A stretch of DNA of 64,000 nucleotides from contig NZ_CP113866.1 of assembly GCF_026914305.1 (NCBI RefSeq), positions 1,801,501-1,865,500 of the forward strand, read 5' to 3'. Shown one piece after another: positions 38,059 through 47,688 of the stretch. The notes below the pieces were generated by a model. The model saw only the letters and a list, made by a program, of their open reading frames with translations. It did no database searches and was not told the origin of the DNA. Made by a program: the position numbers and the translations under genes. The DNA comes from Caldicellulosiruptor acetigenus. GTDB lineage: Bacteria > Bacillota > Thermoanaerobacteria > Caldicellulosiruptorales > Caldicellulosiruptoraceae. Position 1 is the stretch's first letter; every line of letters starts with the position of its first letter.

Positions 38059-39135
38059 TTGTTCAGAGAAGTAATTAATACAATTTCTCCCTATATCCCT
38101 GGCAAGCCTATTTCTGAGGTGAAAAGAGAGCTTGGCCTTGAAAAGGTAATAAAACTTGCTTCAAATGAAAATCCTTTAGGACCATCACAAAATGTGAAAA
38201 AAGCTTTGTTGCAAAACTTGGATGAACTTGGTATTTACCCGGATGGAAATTGCACAGAATTAAAACTCAAGCTTTCAAAAAAGCTGGGTGTAAAACCATC
38301 GCAGATACTTCTGGGAGCAGGTTCTGATGAAATCACTCAATTTATTGCAGCTGTGTTCATAAATCCAGGTGACAATGCAATAATGGCAAAACCTTCTTTT
38401 CCACGATACGAAACAGTCACAAAAGTGATGGGCGGTGTGCCAATTGAACTTCCATTAAAAGATTTTACCCATGATTTAGAGGCTTTCTACAACAATATAA
38501 ATGAAAGAACAAAGGTAATATGGATTTGCAATCCAAACAACCCAACCGGTACAATTGTTAAAAGAAAGGAGTTATATGATTTTATAAAGTCAGTACCCTC
38601 ACACATTGCGGTTGTTGTTGACCAGGCTTATAAAGAATACATCGATGATCCAGAATACCCAGATGCCACAGAGTGGCTCAATGAATTTGAAAATCTCATT
38701 GTTCTTCAGACATTTTCAAAGATCTATGGTCTTGCCGCTTTAAGAGTTGGATATGCAATAGCATCAGAGGAGATCATTGAAAAATTAAACAGAGTAAGAC
38801 CACCTTTTAATGTAAATCACTTGGCACAGATTGCAGCTATTTTTGCTCTTGACGATGAAGAGCATGTGAATAAGGCAAAAGAGCTAAACAAAAAGTCTCT
38901 CGAATTTTTCTATAAAAGCTTTGAAGAGATGGGTCTTCCTTATATAAAATCATATGGAAATTTTGTGATGGTAGATGTAAAGAAGGATGCTGTTGAGGTG
39001 TTCAAAAAGCTCCTTTTAAAAGGTATAATTGTAAGACCAGGCGACATATTTGGTATGCCAACATATTTGAGAGTTACAACAGGGCAGGAAGGTGATAATA
39101 TGGGATTCATAAAGGCTTTGAAAGAAATTCTGTAG
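38059..39135 (+). CDS. hisC: histidinol-phosphate/aromatic aminotransferase
   Basis: PLP-dependent class I/II aminotransferase of 358 residues. Motifs: KLASNENPLGPS, AGSDEITQFIAA, CNPNNPTGTIV, VDQAYKEY and the PLP-lysine in LQTFSKIYGLAALRVGYA. Start is TTG preceded by AGGGGTG. Being first in an operon with aroF, tyrA and aroA, it probably also transaminates phenylpyruvate and hydroxyphenylpyruvate, as HisC does in several Firmicutes; the histidine role is inferred from family. Confidence 0.93.
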   Translation: MFREVINTISPYIPGKPISEVKRELGLEKVIKLASNENPLGPSQNVKKALLQNLDELGIYPDGNCTELKLKLSKKLGVKPSQILLGAGSDEITQFIAAVFINPGDNAIMAKPSFPRYETVTKVMGGVPIELPLKDFTHDLEAFYNNINERTKVIWICNPNNPTGTIVKRKELYDFIKSVPSHIAVVVDQAYKEYIDDPEYPDATEWLNEFENLIVLQTFSKIYGLAALRVGYAIASEEIIEKLNRVRPPFNVNHLAQIAAIFALDDEEHVNKAKELNKKSLEFFYKSFEEMGLPYIKSYGNFVMVDVKKDAVEVFKKLLLKGIIVRPGDIFGMPTYLRVTTGQEGDNMGFIKALKEIL

Positions 39136-39212
39136 AAAAAGAAAATTTGAAGAATGGTAGAACGGATGCAAACTGTAGTAAAATAAAAAATGGTAGTATG
39201 GAGGCGATGAAT

Positions 39213-40226
39213 ATGATTATTGTAATGAAAAAGGACTGTAAAGAGTCAGATATTGAAGAGGTTGTAAAGCTTATCACATCACTGGGCCTGCGGCCCCACA
39301 TTTCACAGGGCGTTGAAAGAACTGTAATTGGCGTTATTGGCGATGAGAGAATTCTGTCTGATGTCCCTATTGAACTTTTACCAGGTGTTGACAGAATAAT
39401 ACCAATCCTTGAGAGCTACAAACTTGCAAGCAGAACATTCAAACCTGAACCTACAGTTATAAAAATCAAAGATGTGGAGATTGGCGGAGATTCAGTCACG
39501 CTCATTGGTGGTCCTTGTGCAATTGAAAGTTATCAGCAGATGTTTGAAGTTGCAGAAAAGATTAAAAGAAGCGGTGCGAAGATTCTGCGTGGCGGAGCTT
39601 ACAAGCCAAGAACATCTCCATATTCTTTCCAGGGCCTTGAGGAAGAAGGATTGAAAATCTTAAAAGAAGCTGCACAAAAGTACGACCTTTTAGTTATAAC
39701 AGAGGTAATAAGCGAAAGTGCTGTTGACAGAGCGTATGACTATGTAGATATTTTCCAAATTGGTGCAAGAAATATGCAAAATTTTAATTTACTAAAATAT
39801 GTGGGAAGACAAGACAAGCCTGTTCTTCTCAAAAGAGGCCTTGCAGCAACAATTGAAGAGTGGCTGAATGCTGCTGAATATATATTGAGCGAAGGAAATC
39901 CAAATGTTATTCTGTGCGAAAGAGGAATAAGGACATTTGAGACAGCAACAAGAAACACTTTGGACATTTCAGCAATCCCTGTTGTAAAAGAAAAAAGTCA
40001 TCTTCCAATAATAGTTGACCCAAGCCATGCAGCAGGGAAAGCAAAGTATGTTCCAGCACTTTCAAAAGCGGCAATTGCAGCTGGGGCTGATGGGCTTATG
40101 ATTGAGGTCCATCCAAACCCGCAAAAGGCTCTATCTGACGGGCCTCAGTCAATCACACCTGAGGAGTTTGACAAACTTGTAAAAGAGATATCTTTAATAG
40201 CAAAATCAATTGGAAAGAGTGTATAG
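39213..40226 (+). CDS. aroF: 3-deoxy-7-phosphoheptulonate (DAHP) synthase
   Basis: First step of the shikimate pathway, joining PEP and erythrose-4-phosphate. About 337 residues: an N-terminal ferredoxin-like regulatory domain (1-70, MIIVMKKDCKESDIEEVV) as in Thermotoga-type enzymes, then the KDO8P/DAHP synthase barrel with GGPCAIES, LRGGAYKPRTSPYSFQG, LCERGIRTFE and VDPSHAAGK. I use the ATG at 39213, eight bases after GGAGG; the frame is open 22 codons further upstream without conservation. Feedback inhibition through the N-terminal domain is likely. Confidence 0.95.
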   Translation: MIIVMKKDCKESDIEEVVKLITSLGLRPHISQGVERTVIGVIGDERILSDVPIELLPGVDRIIPILESYKLASRTFKPEPTVIKIKDVEIGGDSVTLIGGPCAIESYQQMFEVAEKIKRSGAKILRGGAYKPRTSPYSFQGLEEEGLKILKEAAQKYDLLVITEVISESAVDRAYDYVDIFQIGARNMQNFNLLKYVGRQDKPVLLKRGLAATIEEWLNAAEYILSEGNPNVILCERGIRTFETATRNTLDISAIPVVKEKSHLPIIVDPSHAAGKAKYVPALSKAAIAAGADGLMIEVHPNPQKALSDGPQSITPEEFDKLVKEISLIAKSIGKSV

Positions 40227-40231
40227 AGGAA

Positions 40232-41074
40232 ATGGTGAGGGAAAGGATACTCATAGCAGGGCTTGGTCTCATTGGCGGTTCACTTGCAAAAGCTTTTAGA
40301 AAATGCGGGTATGAAATTCATGCTTACGATGTAAACAAAAGTGCAGTTGAAAAGGCTATTTGTGAAGGTATTGTAAAAGAGAAGATTGAGGATTTAGATG
40401 AGGCAGAGGATGAGTATGCCTTTAGTTTTATATGCGTTCCTGTATTAGAAAGTATACCCATTCTTAGCAAACTATCGTCAAAAATCAAAAATGGAATCAT
40501 AACAGATGTTGGAAGTACAAAAACTCAGATTTGCAAGTATTCCATCGAACATAAAATTACCAATTTCATCGGTGGACATCCCATGGCAGGCACTGAAAAG
40601 ATAGGCTATGAATATTCATTTGATGCACTCTTTAATGGTGCATACTACTTCATAACTCCAACTGGGATGAATAGAAAAGAGGATATTGAAAAGCTTAAGA
40701 ATCTTTTGCAATCAATAGGTTGCCAGGTTGAGGAGATTGACTTTGAACTTCACGACAAAATAACAGCTGTTATTTCACACCTTCCACATGTCGTGTCTGC
40801 AGGGCTTGTGAATATGTTAAGTAGTAGCGAGATATATTGCAAATTTGCTGGAGGAGGGTTTAAAGATATAACCCGTATCTCCTCCTCCAGTCCAAAAATG
40901 TGGGCAGATATATCAATCTCCAACAAGAACGTGTTGCTTGAACTCATTGAGGCTTATATTGAACTTCTGAAAAACTTCAAATTAAGTTTGCAAAGTGAAA
41001 ACTATGATGAAATTTACTCTTATTTTGAAAAAGCAAAATTAATTAGAGATAAGATTGTGAGTGATGGAAAGTGA
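40232..41074 (+). CDS. tyrA: prephenate dehydrogenase
   Basis: Oxidative decarboxylation of prephenate to hydroxyphenylpyruvate for tyrosine. Rossmann motif ILIAGLGLIGGSLAKAF at residues 6-22, DVGSTKTQI, GGHPMAGTEKIGYE (catalytic His region) and HLPHVVSAGLV. 280 residues, with no ACT domain. Five bases after aroF and overlapping aroA by four (GTGA), so tightly coupled. Confidence 0.95.
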   Translation: MVRERILIAGLGLIGGSLAKAFRKCGYEIHAYDVNKSAVEKAICEGIVKEKIEDLDEAEDEYAFSFICVPVLESIPILSKLSSKIKNGIITDVGSTKTQICKYSIEHKITNFIGGHPMAGTEKIGYEYSFDALFNGAYYFITPTGMNRKEDIEKLKNLLQSIGCQVEEIDFELHDKITAVISHLPHVVSAGLVNMLSSSEIYCKFAGGGFKDITRISSSSPKMWADISISNKNVLLELIEAYIELLKNFKLSLQSENYDEIYSYFEKAKLIRDKIVSDGK

Positions 41075-42372
41075 ATGTTAAGATAGACGGAAGAAGAAAA
41101 ATAAACTCAAATGTAGCTGTTCCTTCTGACAAGTCAATATCCCACAGAAGTATCATGATTGGAAGCTTGGCAAAAGGTGTGACAGAGATAGAAAACTTTC
41201 TCTTTTCGGATGATTGCTTGGCCACCATCAATTGTTTTAAAAATCTTGGCACTGACATAGAAATTCGAAATGACAAAATAATTGTCAAAGGAAATGACTT
41301 TAATCTCTTTGCTCCAAAACAGATATTAGACTGTCAAAATTCAGGAACAACCACAAGACTTCTTCTTGGAATTTTATCAACCCAGGAATTTGAGTCCATT
41401 TTGACAGGTGACAGCTCCCTTAAAAAAAGACCAATGAAAAGGGTCACTCTGCCTCTTTCTCAAATGGGAGCTGAGTTTGAGTTCTTAGAAAAAGAAGATT
41501 TCCTGCCTATTAAGGTAAAAGGCAGTAAAAAATTAAAACCGATTGAATATACCTTACCTATTCCAAGTGCGCAGGTAAAATCTGCATTGATTTTTGCGTC
41601 TTTAAGAGCTGAAGGTAAAAGCGTCATAAAAGAAAGTCCTAAATCAAGAGACCACACAGAACTGATGTTAAAACATGCGGGAGCAAATATAAAAAGCTGG
41701 GAAGAAGATGGGGTATATACAGTAGAGATACTGCCAAGTCAAGTTTCCAGTATAAAGATAAAAATTCCATCAGATATATCATCTGCAGCATTTTTTATTG
41801 TTCTTGCACTGATATGTGAAGGTAGCTCAGTGGTAATTGAAAACTGCATTTTAAACCCAACAAGAACAGGTATAATTGATGTGCTAAAACAGATGGGTGC
41901 TGATATTAGAATTGAAGATGTAGAAAATAGAAATGGAGAGCTTGTGGGAAAAATAATTGCAAGAAGCAGCAACCTAAAAGGTATAAAGGTTGACAAAAAT
42001 GATATTCCCCGCATTATAGACGAAATACCTATTTTGGCAGTTGCAGCGGCATTTGCCGAAGGTAAAACCACAATCGATAACGCTTCTGAGCTGAGAGTAA
42101 AAGAGAGTGATAGGATAAAGACAACAGTTCAGATGCTAAAAAGTTTCGGTGCTGATTGCTATGAACTTGAAGACGGACTTGAGATAATAGGCTCAAGGGA
42201 AAAACTCAAAAGTGCAGTTGTAAACTCGTATAAAGACCACAGAATAGCAATGGCAGCATCTATCATGGCGTGTGCAGTCGAGGGCGAGAGTACCATTTTG
42301 GATGCAGAGTGTGCATCAATCTCTTTCCCGAACTTTTACGACATTCTTTTTTCGTCAACAAAAAAGATATAA
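41071..42372 (+). CDS. aroA: 3-phosphoshikimate 1-carboxyvinyltransferase (EPSP synthase)
   Basis: Adds PEP to shikimate-3-phosphate. 433 residues with SDKSISHRSIMIGSLAKG, LDCQNSGTTTRLLLG, KRPMKRVTLPL, PSAQVKSALIFA, RDHTELML, DEIPILAVAAAFAEG and KESDRI; all active-site motifs are present. GTG start overlaps the tyrA stop. Last gene of the operon, ending at a strong terminator. Confidence 0.97.
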   Translation: MNVKIDGRRKINSNVAVPSDKSISHRSIMIGSLAKGVTEIENFLFSDDCLATINCFKNLGTDIEIRNDKIIVKGNDFNLFAPKQILDCQNSGTTTRLLLGILSTQEFESILTGDSSLKKRPMKRVTLPLSQMGAEFEFLEKEDFLPIKVKGSKKLKPIEYTLPIPSAQVKSALIFASLRAEGKSVIKESPKSRDHTELMLKHAGANIKSWEEDGVYTVEILPSQVSSIKIKIPSDISSAAFFIVLALICEGSSVVIENCILNPTRTGIIDVLKQMGADIRIEDVENRNGELVGKIIARSSNLKGIKVDKNDIPRIIDEIPILAVAAAFAEGKTTIDNASELRVKESDRIKTTVQMLKSFGADCYELEDGLEIIGSREKLKSAVVNSYKDHRIAMAASIMACAVEGESTILDAECASISFPNFYDILFSSTKKI

Positions 42373-42397
42373 AAAAGGGGCTGTTGGCCCCTTTTTT
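42371..42397. terminator. bidirectional terminator between aroA and the DeoR gene
   Basis: AAAAAAGGGGC / GCCCCTTTTTT palindrome with a five-base loop; T-runs on both strands. It touches the stop codons of both convergent genes. Confidence 0.88.
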
Positions 42398-43160
42398 AGC
42401 AATATACAATCTCCACATTTTTCTCTCTGATTGCATTTTCCTGGCTTGGCGGCAGTATCTTGTCTGTGAAGATGAAATCAACATCGTCAAGTGTTGCAAT
42501 GTTCACTAAAGCTGTCTTGTTCATCTTTGTGTGGTCTGCTATCATGTAGACTTTATCTGCTATCTCAATCATGAGCTTTTTGACCTGAGCTTCAAGCTCG
42601 TTCGACTCTGTAAATCCTTTCTCAATATCAAAACCTTTACAGGATATTATTGCTTTGTTTGCATTTAAAGACCGCAAAGTCTGTTCAGCTATCGGTCCAA
42701 CAAGCGACAAAGATTTGTTTCTGAGCGTTCCTCCAGTTGAGATAACCTTTATTGTGTCTTCAAAAACTTTTAGCTCATTGATTATCTGCTCTGAGTTTGT
42801 AATGACAGTAATTTTCTTTTTTGTTTTTAAAAGCTTTGCAACCTGAAGCGCAGATGTGCTCGAATCCATCACAAGAGTATCGCCGTCTTCAATATATTTT
42901 ATTAAGCTCAGTGCTATCTGCTTTTTACCCTCTATGTTTGTAACATTTCTAAACTCAAAAGGAATATCAACATTGTAGTTCTCAACCAATACTGCTCCGC
43001 CATACGTTCTTTTCAAAAGTCCTTCTTTTTCAAGCTTTTCAAGGTCACGCCTTATTGTCTCTTCTGTAACATTGAAAAGTTTTGCAAGTTCAGGGACAAG
43101 CACGCTTTTGTTTTCATTCAACATCGCCATAATCTTTTGTCTTCGCTCAATCGCAAGCAC
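42396..43160 (-). CDS. DeoR-family transcriptional regulator
   Basis: 254 residues: N-terminal winged helix (ERRQKIMAMLNENKSV, VTEETIRRDLEKLEKEGLLKR, YGGAV) and C-terminal sugar-phosphate sensor domain with MDSSTSALQVAKLL, NSEQIINEL, STGGTLR and DHTKMNKTAL. Start GTG with AAGGAGG upstream. It lies 56 bases after the acetyltransferase gene; a TATAAT right behind that stop may give it its own promoter. No sugar operon adjoins it, so its target cannot be guessed from context. Confidence 0.9.
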   Translation of the reverse strand: MLAIERRQKIMAMLNENKSVLVPELAKLFNVTEETIRRDLEKLEKEGLLKRTYGGAVLVENYNVDIPFEFRNVTNIEGKKQIALSLIKYIEDGDTLVMDSSTSALQVAKLLKTKKKITVITNSEQIINELKVFEDTIKVISTGGTLRNKSLSLVGPIAEQTLRSLNANKAIISCKGFDIEKGFTESNELEAQVKKLMIEIADKVYMIADHTKMNKTALVNIATLDDVDFIFTDKILPPSQENAIREKNVEIVYC

Positions 43161-43216
43161 CTTTTCTTTTTACCTCCTTATTCTGTTTTGGTTACTTTAT
43201 GTTTGTTTTTATTATA

Positions 43217-43774
43217 TCACATTTGAGTTTTGTTTGCTATTTTTAAATAATCTTTTCTTGTCATTCCCATAATAATAACATCGTGAAATCTTCCCTCAAT
43301 AAACCTTGCCTCTCTCAAAATACCTTCAATCTTAAATCCACATTTTTGATATGCTTTAATTGCCCTTACATTCTCATCGAAAGTATCAAGTTCTATTCTA
43401 TTGATATCAAGGGTATCAAAAAGATATTTCACAAACGCTTTAATTGCATCGGTGCCAAATCCTTTTCCCCAGTAGTTCTTTTCTCCAATATGTATGCCAA
43501 GAACTACCACCTTGTTGACAGAATCATAATCTCTATAGGAAATAGAACCAATAGGTTTTTTTGTTTCCTTTGTTTCTATAATAAATCTTTTAACAGAAGA
43601 GGATGAACGTCTGTAATACCATCTTCTAAACTCACCTATAGTAACATTTGAAATATTTGTTTCTGCTCTTGCCCAGTAGGCAACTTCTGGGTCATTTGCC
43701 CATTTTTGAAGATATTTTAAGTCTCCCCACCTAACCTCTCTGATATTCACAAGCTCACCTTGTGCTATTACCAA
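43217..43774 (-). CDS. GNAT acetyltransferase (RimJ/RimL type)
   Basis: 185 residues with the acetyl-CoA fold: N-terminal NIREVRWGDLKYLQKWANDP, motif A HIGEKNYWGKGFGTDAI, and motif B region ENVRAIKAYQKCGFKIEG. Closest in style to ribosomal-protein or spermidine N-acetyltransferases, but substrate unknown. TTG start is tentative; a GTG eight codons in is an alternative. It follows yfcE by six bases, so it ends the gerM operon. Confidence 0.82.
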   Translation of the reverse strand: MVIAQGELVNIREVRWGDLKYLQKWANDPEVAYWARAETNISNVTIGEFRRWYYRRSSSSVKRFIIETKETKKPIGSISYRDYDSVNKVVVLGIHIGEKNYWGKGFGTDAIKAFVKYLFDTLDINRIELDTFDENVRAIKAYQKCGFKIEGILREARFIEGRFHDVIIMGMTRKDYLKIANKTQM

Positions 43775-43780
43775 TTTCTT

Positions 43781-44257
43781 TCACACCTTTTCCAAATATG
43801 CTACAACCCCGTAAGGAGTAACTTCTGCTATTGCAAACGACCTTGAACCATCCCTTGAAAAAGCTAAACTTCCCGGATTTAAAAAGAGGATGCTGTCTGA
43901 ATAAAACTCCTCCTGCTGATGAGTATGACCAAAAAAGCAGGCATCCACTCTAAATGCTTTTGCATGATTTACAATAAGGTCATATGTTGACTTCACAGAG
44001 TACATATGACCATGGGTAATGAGTATTTTTTTGCCGCCAAGCTCAATTATCTTCTCAGCCGGAAAATCCTTCGTAAAGTCATTGTTGCCCCTTACAATCT
44101 CAAATTTGAGATTGGGAAACCTGCTTTGTAGATAAATTGCATCTTTTACCAAATCTCCAAGGTGAATGCACATCTGAACATTCTTTTCGTACTTTTTTAT
44201 AATTCTCTCTGCATCATATACAATCCCATGTGTATCACTTATCACAAGTACCTTCAT
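43781..44257 (-). CDS. YfcE/MJ0936-family metallophosphoesterase
   Basis: About 158 residues: [36 protein letters not shown] and FGHTHQQEE, the complete two-metal calcineurin-like set. Orthologue by position of Bacillus ysnB. Start ATG at 44257, inside the end of rdgB (23-base overlap), with GGGTGAG upstream. Natural substrate unknown. Confidence 0.9.
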   Translation of the reverse strand: MKVLVISDTHGIVYDAERIIKKYEKNVQMCIHLGDLVKDAIYLQSRFPNLKFEIVRGNNDFTKDFPAEKIIELGGKKILITHGHMYSVKSTYDLIVNHAKAFRVDACFFGHTHQQEEFYSDSILFLNPGSLAFSRDGSRSFAIAEVTPYGVVAYLEKV

Positions 44258-44849
44258 TGTAAATCTCACCCAGAATCTTTTTTAAGTTTTCAAAAGCTTT
44301 TGCTCTGTGAGATATTTGGTTCTTTATTTGGCTGTCAAGCTCTGCAAATGTCTTGTCAAATCCATCAGGTACAAACACAGGGTCATAACCAAAACCATTT
44401 TCACCTCTTGGTTCAAATGCAATTTTGCCACGGCAAATACCTTTTGTCTGATATATCCTACCTTGCTGGTCAATAAAGACAAGAACACATACAAACTGCG
44501 CACCTCTTTTGTCTTCTGGCACATCTTTTAGCTCATCCAAAAGTTTTTTTATTCTATCCTCATCTGTGGCTCTCTCTCCTGCATACCTTGCAGACATCAC
44601 ACCCGGCCTTCCACCTAAAGCATCCACCTCAAGCCCAGAATCATCAGCAAGTGTGGGCTGCCTGTAAAGTGAATACACAGTCTTTGCCTTTTTTAGAGCA
44701 TTCTCTTCAAACGTGCTGCCATCTTCTATGATGTTTATATTGCCATCAAAATCGTTTAGTGTAACCACGTCGTCAAAATAATTTTCAATGAGCTGTTTTA
44801 TCTCTCTTGCTTTTCCCTCATTCTTGGTCGCAACGAGAAGTTTTCTCAT
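44235..44849 (-). CDS. rdgB: XTP/dITP diphosphatase (RdgB/HAM1)
   Basis: House-cleaning pyrophosphatase that removes dITP, XTP and related nucleotides. About 204 residues starting [18 protein letters not shown]; also [37 protein letters not shown] and [12 protein letters not shown] start at the ATG at 44849, which lies inside the rph 3' end (32-base overlap), as in other gerM-rph-rdgB operons. Confidence 0.95.
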   Translation of the reverse strand: MRKLLVATKNEGKAREIKQLIENYFDDVVTLNDFDGNINIIEDGSTFEENALKKAKTVYSLYRQPTLADDSGLEVDALGGRPGVMSARYAGERATDEDRIKKLLDELKDVPEDKRGAQFVCVLVFIDQQGRIYQTKGICRGKIAFEPRGENGFGYDPVFVPDGFDKTFAELDSQIKNQISHRAKAFENLKKILGEIYNEGTCDK

Positions 44850-45594
44850 CTTTCGGCACACTCCCAACAAGATTGCAGTCCTCACCCAAAACTTCTTTCT
44901 GTACTTCTATTATCTTTTGTATACCTTGTTTTCCAAGCTCTAAAAGTCTCTGGAACTGCTCCCATGAAAATGGAGCCCCTTCAGCAGTTCCCTGTATCTC
45001 AATAAACTCACCTTTATCGTTCATGACAAGATTCATGTCAACTGCAGCTTTAGAGTCTTCTTCAAAGCAAAGGTCAAGCATTTCAACACCGTCGCAAATT
45101 CCCACAGATACAGCCGCAACAAAGTCTGTTATAGGAAAGTTTTCAATTATCTTTTCATCGTAAAGCTTTTTGCACGCATCAAACATGGCAATAAACCCGC
45201 CAGTGATGGAAGCTGTGCGTGTTCCACCGTCTGCCTGAATTACATCGCAGTCTATGATTATTACCCTTTCTCCAAGCGCTTTAAAGTTTATACCAGCTCT
45301 GAGCGCTCTGCCGATAAGTCTTTGAATTTCGTGACTTCTTCCACTGAGCCTCAGTTTATTTATATCTCTTACATTTCTCTGCTGGGTTGCACGGGGTAGC
45401 ATTGAGTATTCAGCTGTTATCCACCCTTCCCCACTTCCCTTTTTAAACGGTGGTACCTTGTCGTCAATCGTTGCTGTGACAATCACTTTTGTGTTGCCCA
45501 TTTCGATAAGGCACGAACCTTCTGCATATTTGATGAAGTTTCGTGTTATTTTTATTGGTCGAAGTTCATCGTAAGCTCTCTGGTCTTGTCTCAT
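44818..45594 (-). CDS. rph: ribonuclease PH
   Basis: Phosphorolytic 3'-5' exoribonuclease maturing tRNA ends. 258 residues: [80 protein letters not shown]. Follows gerM closely. Confidence 0.96.
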   Translation of the reverse strand: MRQDQRAYDELRPIKITRNFIKYAEGSCLIEMGNTKVIVTATIDDKVPPFKKGSGEGWITAEYSMLPRATQQRNVRDINKLRLSGRSHEIQRLIGRALRAGINFKALGERVIIIDCDVIQADGGTRTASITGGFIAMFDACKKLYDEKIIENFPITDFVAAVSVGICDGVEMLDLCFEEDSKAAVDMNLVMNDKGEFIEIQGTAEGAPFSWEQFQRLLELGKQGIQKIIEVQKEVLGEDCNLVGSVPKDEKTSRCDQE

Positions 45595-45615
45595 TATCTT
45601 TTTGCTCCTTTCCTT

Positions 45616-46599
45616 TTACAGTCTTATTTTTAAACTGTTAAGCTTGAACTGGTCCATATCTATATTTTCTTTCAAGTCGTACTGGTCAAGATAAGGTTCT
45701 TTTCCATCTACTGATAGTTTTAAAAATTTAAGCATTCTATCTATTTCCCTTGCAGTAAAGCATATTGAAGAAAGAATGATATCTACCTCGCTACTTCCTT
45801 TGAGGTTCAAAAGTTCTTTTGACAAGTCAATATACAAAGTATTTTCTTTTAACTTTACATTATTCAATTTTAACCCATTTAACTTAGAAAATCTATAGCT
45901 AAGACTATTGATTAAACTTTTTTGTGCAAATGTCATGGGAATATTTTTGAATTTCTCTGGAATATCTATCCACTTAGGAACAAGAAAAACCTCTGACAAA
46001 ACTTTCTGAGGAACAAAAATTATAACCTGTCCTGCCTTTTTTCGCTCAAAGGCTTTGTTTGTATAACTTTTCCCTTCATTGTAAAAGTATACTCTATCTA
46101 TATTTTCAAACGATGTCAAGTAATAAGTTATTGCCCTGATGTAAAAATCTAAATACTTTTGTTTGTAAAACTCGCTATTCAAGTCGATGGTTGCAGCGCC
46201 ATTTTCAATTTTCAAGAAGTTTATCTTCACACTGTCAGGAAAGATACAAAAAAGCCCAAAACTTCTGAGATTACGCTGTCGAGAAGCAGAAAAAATGGAA
46301 AGTTCAAGCCCTCTTTTTGCAACATCAAGTGTCTTGGTTGAGAAAACTTCTGTCAACACCAAATTGTAATTTTTATCGCAAAAAATAGTTTTAATACTTG
46401 CAAGATTCTCACTTTGTCCAGTTTGTTGAGAAAAATAAACATCACTTTCCACAACTTCAAATTTGATACTATCGTCCATTTGAGAGGTCTTGTTAGCGTA
46501 AGTACTTTCCTGTGAGGTGGAAGATAGACTTTCCCAGCTGCAACCTGCCAAGAAGATTAAAAAAGAAAGCACAGCAAAAAAAATAATTCTTTTTCTCAT
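45616..46599 (-). CDS. GerM-like lipoprotein with GerMN domains
   Basis: About 327 residues with a lipoprotein signal (FLIFLAGCSWES; lipobox LAGC at about residue 20) and two GerMN-like repeats (about 60-185 and 190-310), each ending with a hydrophobic beta-strand and an NLKGSSE/DLNSEFYK-type segment. Homologue by order of Bacillus GerM (spore germination/sporulation) in gerM-rph-rdgB-yfcE. Start at the ATG at 46599 (AAGGGTGG upstream). In a non-sporing thermophile it would act on the cell envelope; that is inference. Confidence 0.82.
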   Translation of the reverse strand: MRKRIIFFAVLSFLIFLAGCSWESLSSTSQESTYANKTSQMDDSIKFEVVESDVYFSQQTGQSENLASIKTIFCDKNYNLVLTEVFSTKTLDVAKRGLELSIFSASRQRNLRSFGLFCIFPDSVKINFLKIENGAATIDLNSEFYKQKYLDFYIRAITYYLTSFENIDRVYFYNEGKSYTNKAFERKKAGQVIIFVPQKVLSEVFLVPKWIDIPEKFKNIPMTFAQKSLINSLSYRFSKLNGLKLNNVKLKENTLYIDLSKELLNLKGSSEVDIILSSICFTAREIDRMLKFLKLSVDGKEPYLDQYDLKENIDMDQFKLNSLKIRL

Positions 46600-46707
46600 T
46601 CTAAACCACCCTTTCAAAAAGTTATGTTAATCTTTCATATTAAGAAGAATATTTAATCTTTGGGCGGCTTAGAACAAGAAAAAGAACTTAAAAAAATCTT
46701 TGATATC

Positions 46708-47688
46708 TTATCTTCTGGCAAGAAGCATGATAATCAGCGATGTCAATGAAAAACAAATACTCACAAGATATAAAAACAAGACTGTCTGTTTCTGATTCAA
46801 ACCTGCTTCCAAAAGCCTAAAATGCACCTGGCTTCTGTCAGCCTGATAAATAGGCTTGCCTTCTTTGATTCTCTTGAATATGACAAAAAGGTTATCAAAA
46901 ATGGGAAGTCCAAGTGTCAAAATGGGTACTATCAGTGATACTACCGTTGCAACCTTAAAAGTCCCTTCTACAGCAATTGTCCCAAGAACAAACCCTAAAA
47001 AAGTGGCACCGCTGTCGCCCATAAAGATTTTAGCCGGATGACGATTGAATATCAAAAACGCAGAAGACACACCCACTAAAGCTGCTGCCATATATGTTGA
47101 AACCCTTGCAGTTGATATTATGCTCAGGTTCATCAGTGCAACAAAAAACAGGGTTGTCCCGGAAATTGTGGTAATACCAGCTGCAAGTCCGTCTATCCCA
47201 TCAATAAAGTTTATAACAGTGGTCACTCCAAAAAGCCAAATAACTGTTGCTATATACTGGAACCAAACAGGAAAGCTTATGAATTTATGTGTAAAAGGAT
47301 TTGTAATCCCTTCAATCTGTATTCCCATAAAGAATACTATTGAACATGCCAAAATCTGCACAATGAATTTTGGCAGGGCACTGAGGTCTTTCCCCTGGGA
47401 TTTATACCAGTCATCTAAAAGACCTATTGCTAAAATCAAACATGAAGCAATAAAAAATCCTAAAAATTCCTTGCTAAAACCTCTTATCAAAAACTGGGAT
47501 ATGAAAAAAGCTAAAAAGAGAGCTATACCGCCTGTCACCGGTATAGGTGTTGAATGAATTTTTCGGGGATTGGGTCTGTCTACAAACCCCAGCTCAATAG
47601 ATTTTTTCTGCACATACGGTGTGATGATGGTTACAAGGACAAATGCTACCAAAAACGAAAGCGCGTCTTTTATCACAAGCTCAGCCAT
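46708..47688 (-). CDS. undecaprenyl-phosphate GlcNAc/MurNAc-type phosphotransferase (WecA/TagO family)
   Basis: Polytopic membrane enzyme (about 326 residues, ten or more helices) that puts the first sugar-phosphate on undecaprenyl phosphate for wall polymer synthesis. Motifs: RPNPRKIHSTPIPVTGG, LGLLDDWYK-type (IGLLDDWYKSQG), NFIDGIDGLAAG, FLIFNRHPAKIFMGDSGATFLG and SQVHFRLLEAG, i.e. the full MraY/WecA set. Start at the ATG at 47688 (GGAGGG upstream), overlapping the preceding small membrane gene by eight bases. Confidence 0.92.
   Translation of the reverse strand: MAELVIKDALSFLVAFVLVTIITPYVQKKSIELGFVDRPNPRKIHSTPIPVTGGIALFLAFFISQFLIRGFSKEFLGFFIASCLILAIGLLDDWYKSQGKDLSALPKFIVQILACSIVFFMGIQIEGITNPFTHKFISFPVWFQYIATVIWLFGVTTVINFIDGIDGLAAGITTISGTTLFFVALMNLSIISTARVSTYMAAALVGVSSAFLIFNRHPAKIFMGDSGATFLGFVLGTIAVEGTFKVATVVSLIVPILTLGLPIFDNLFVIFKRIKEGKPIYQADRSQVHFRLLEAGLNQKQTVLFLYLVSICFSLTSLIIMLLARR

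Noticed and set aside
42396-43160. Assigning the DeoR regulator to the hexuronate locus
   Set aside because: It is 5 kb away beyond the aromatic operon on the other side of a terminator, with no shared operator seen.
47045-47557. Plus-strand 170-codon open frame
   Set aside because: Antisense shadow of the WecA/TagO-type gene.
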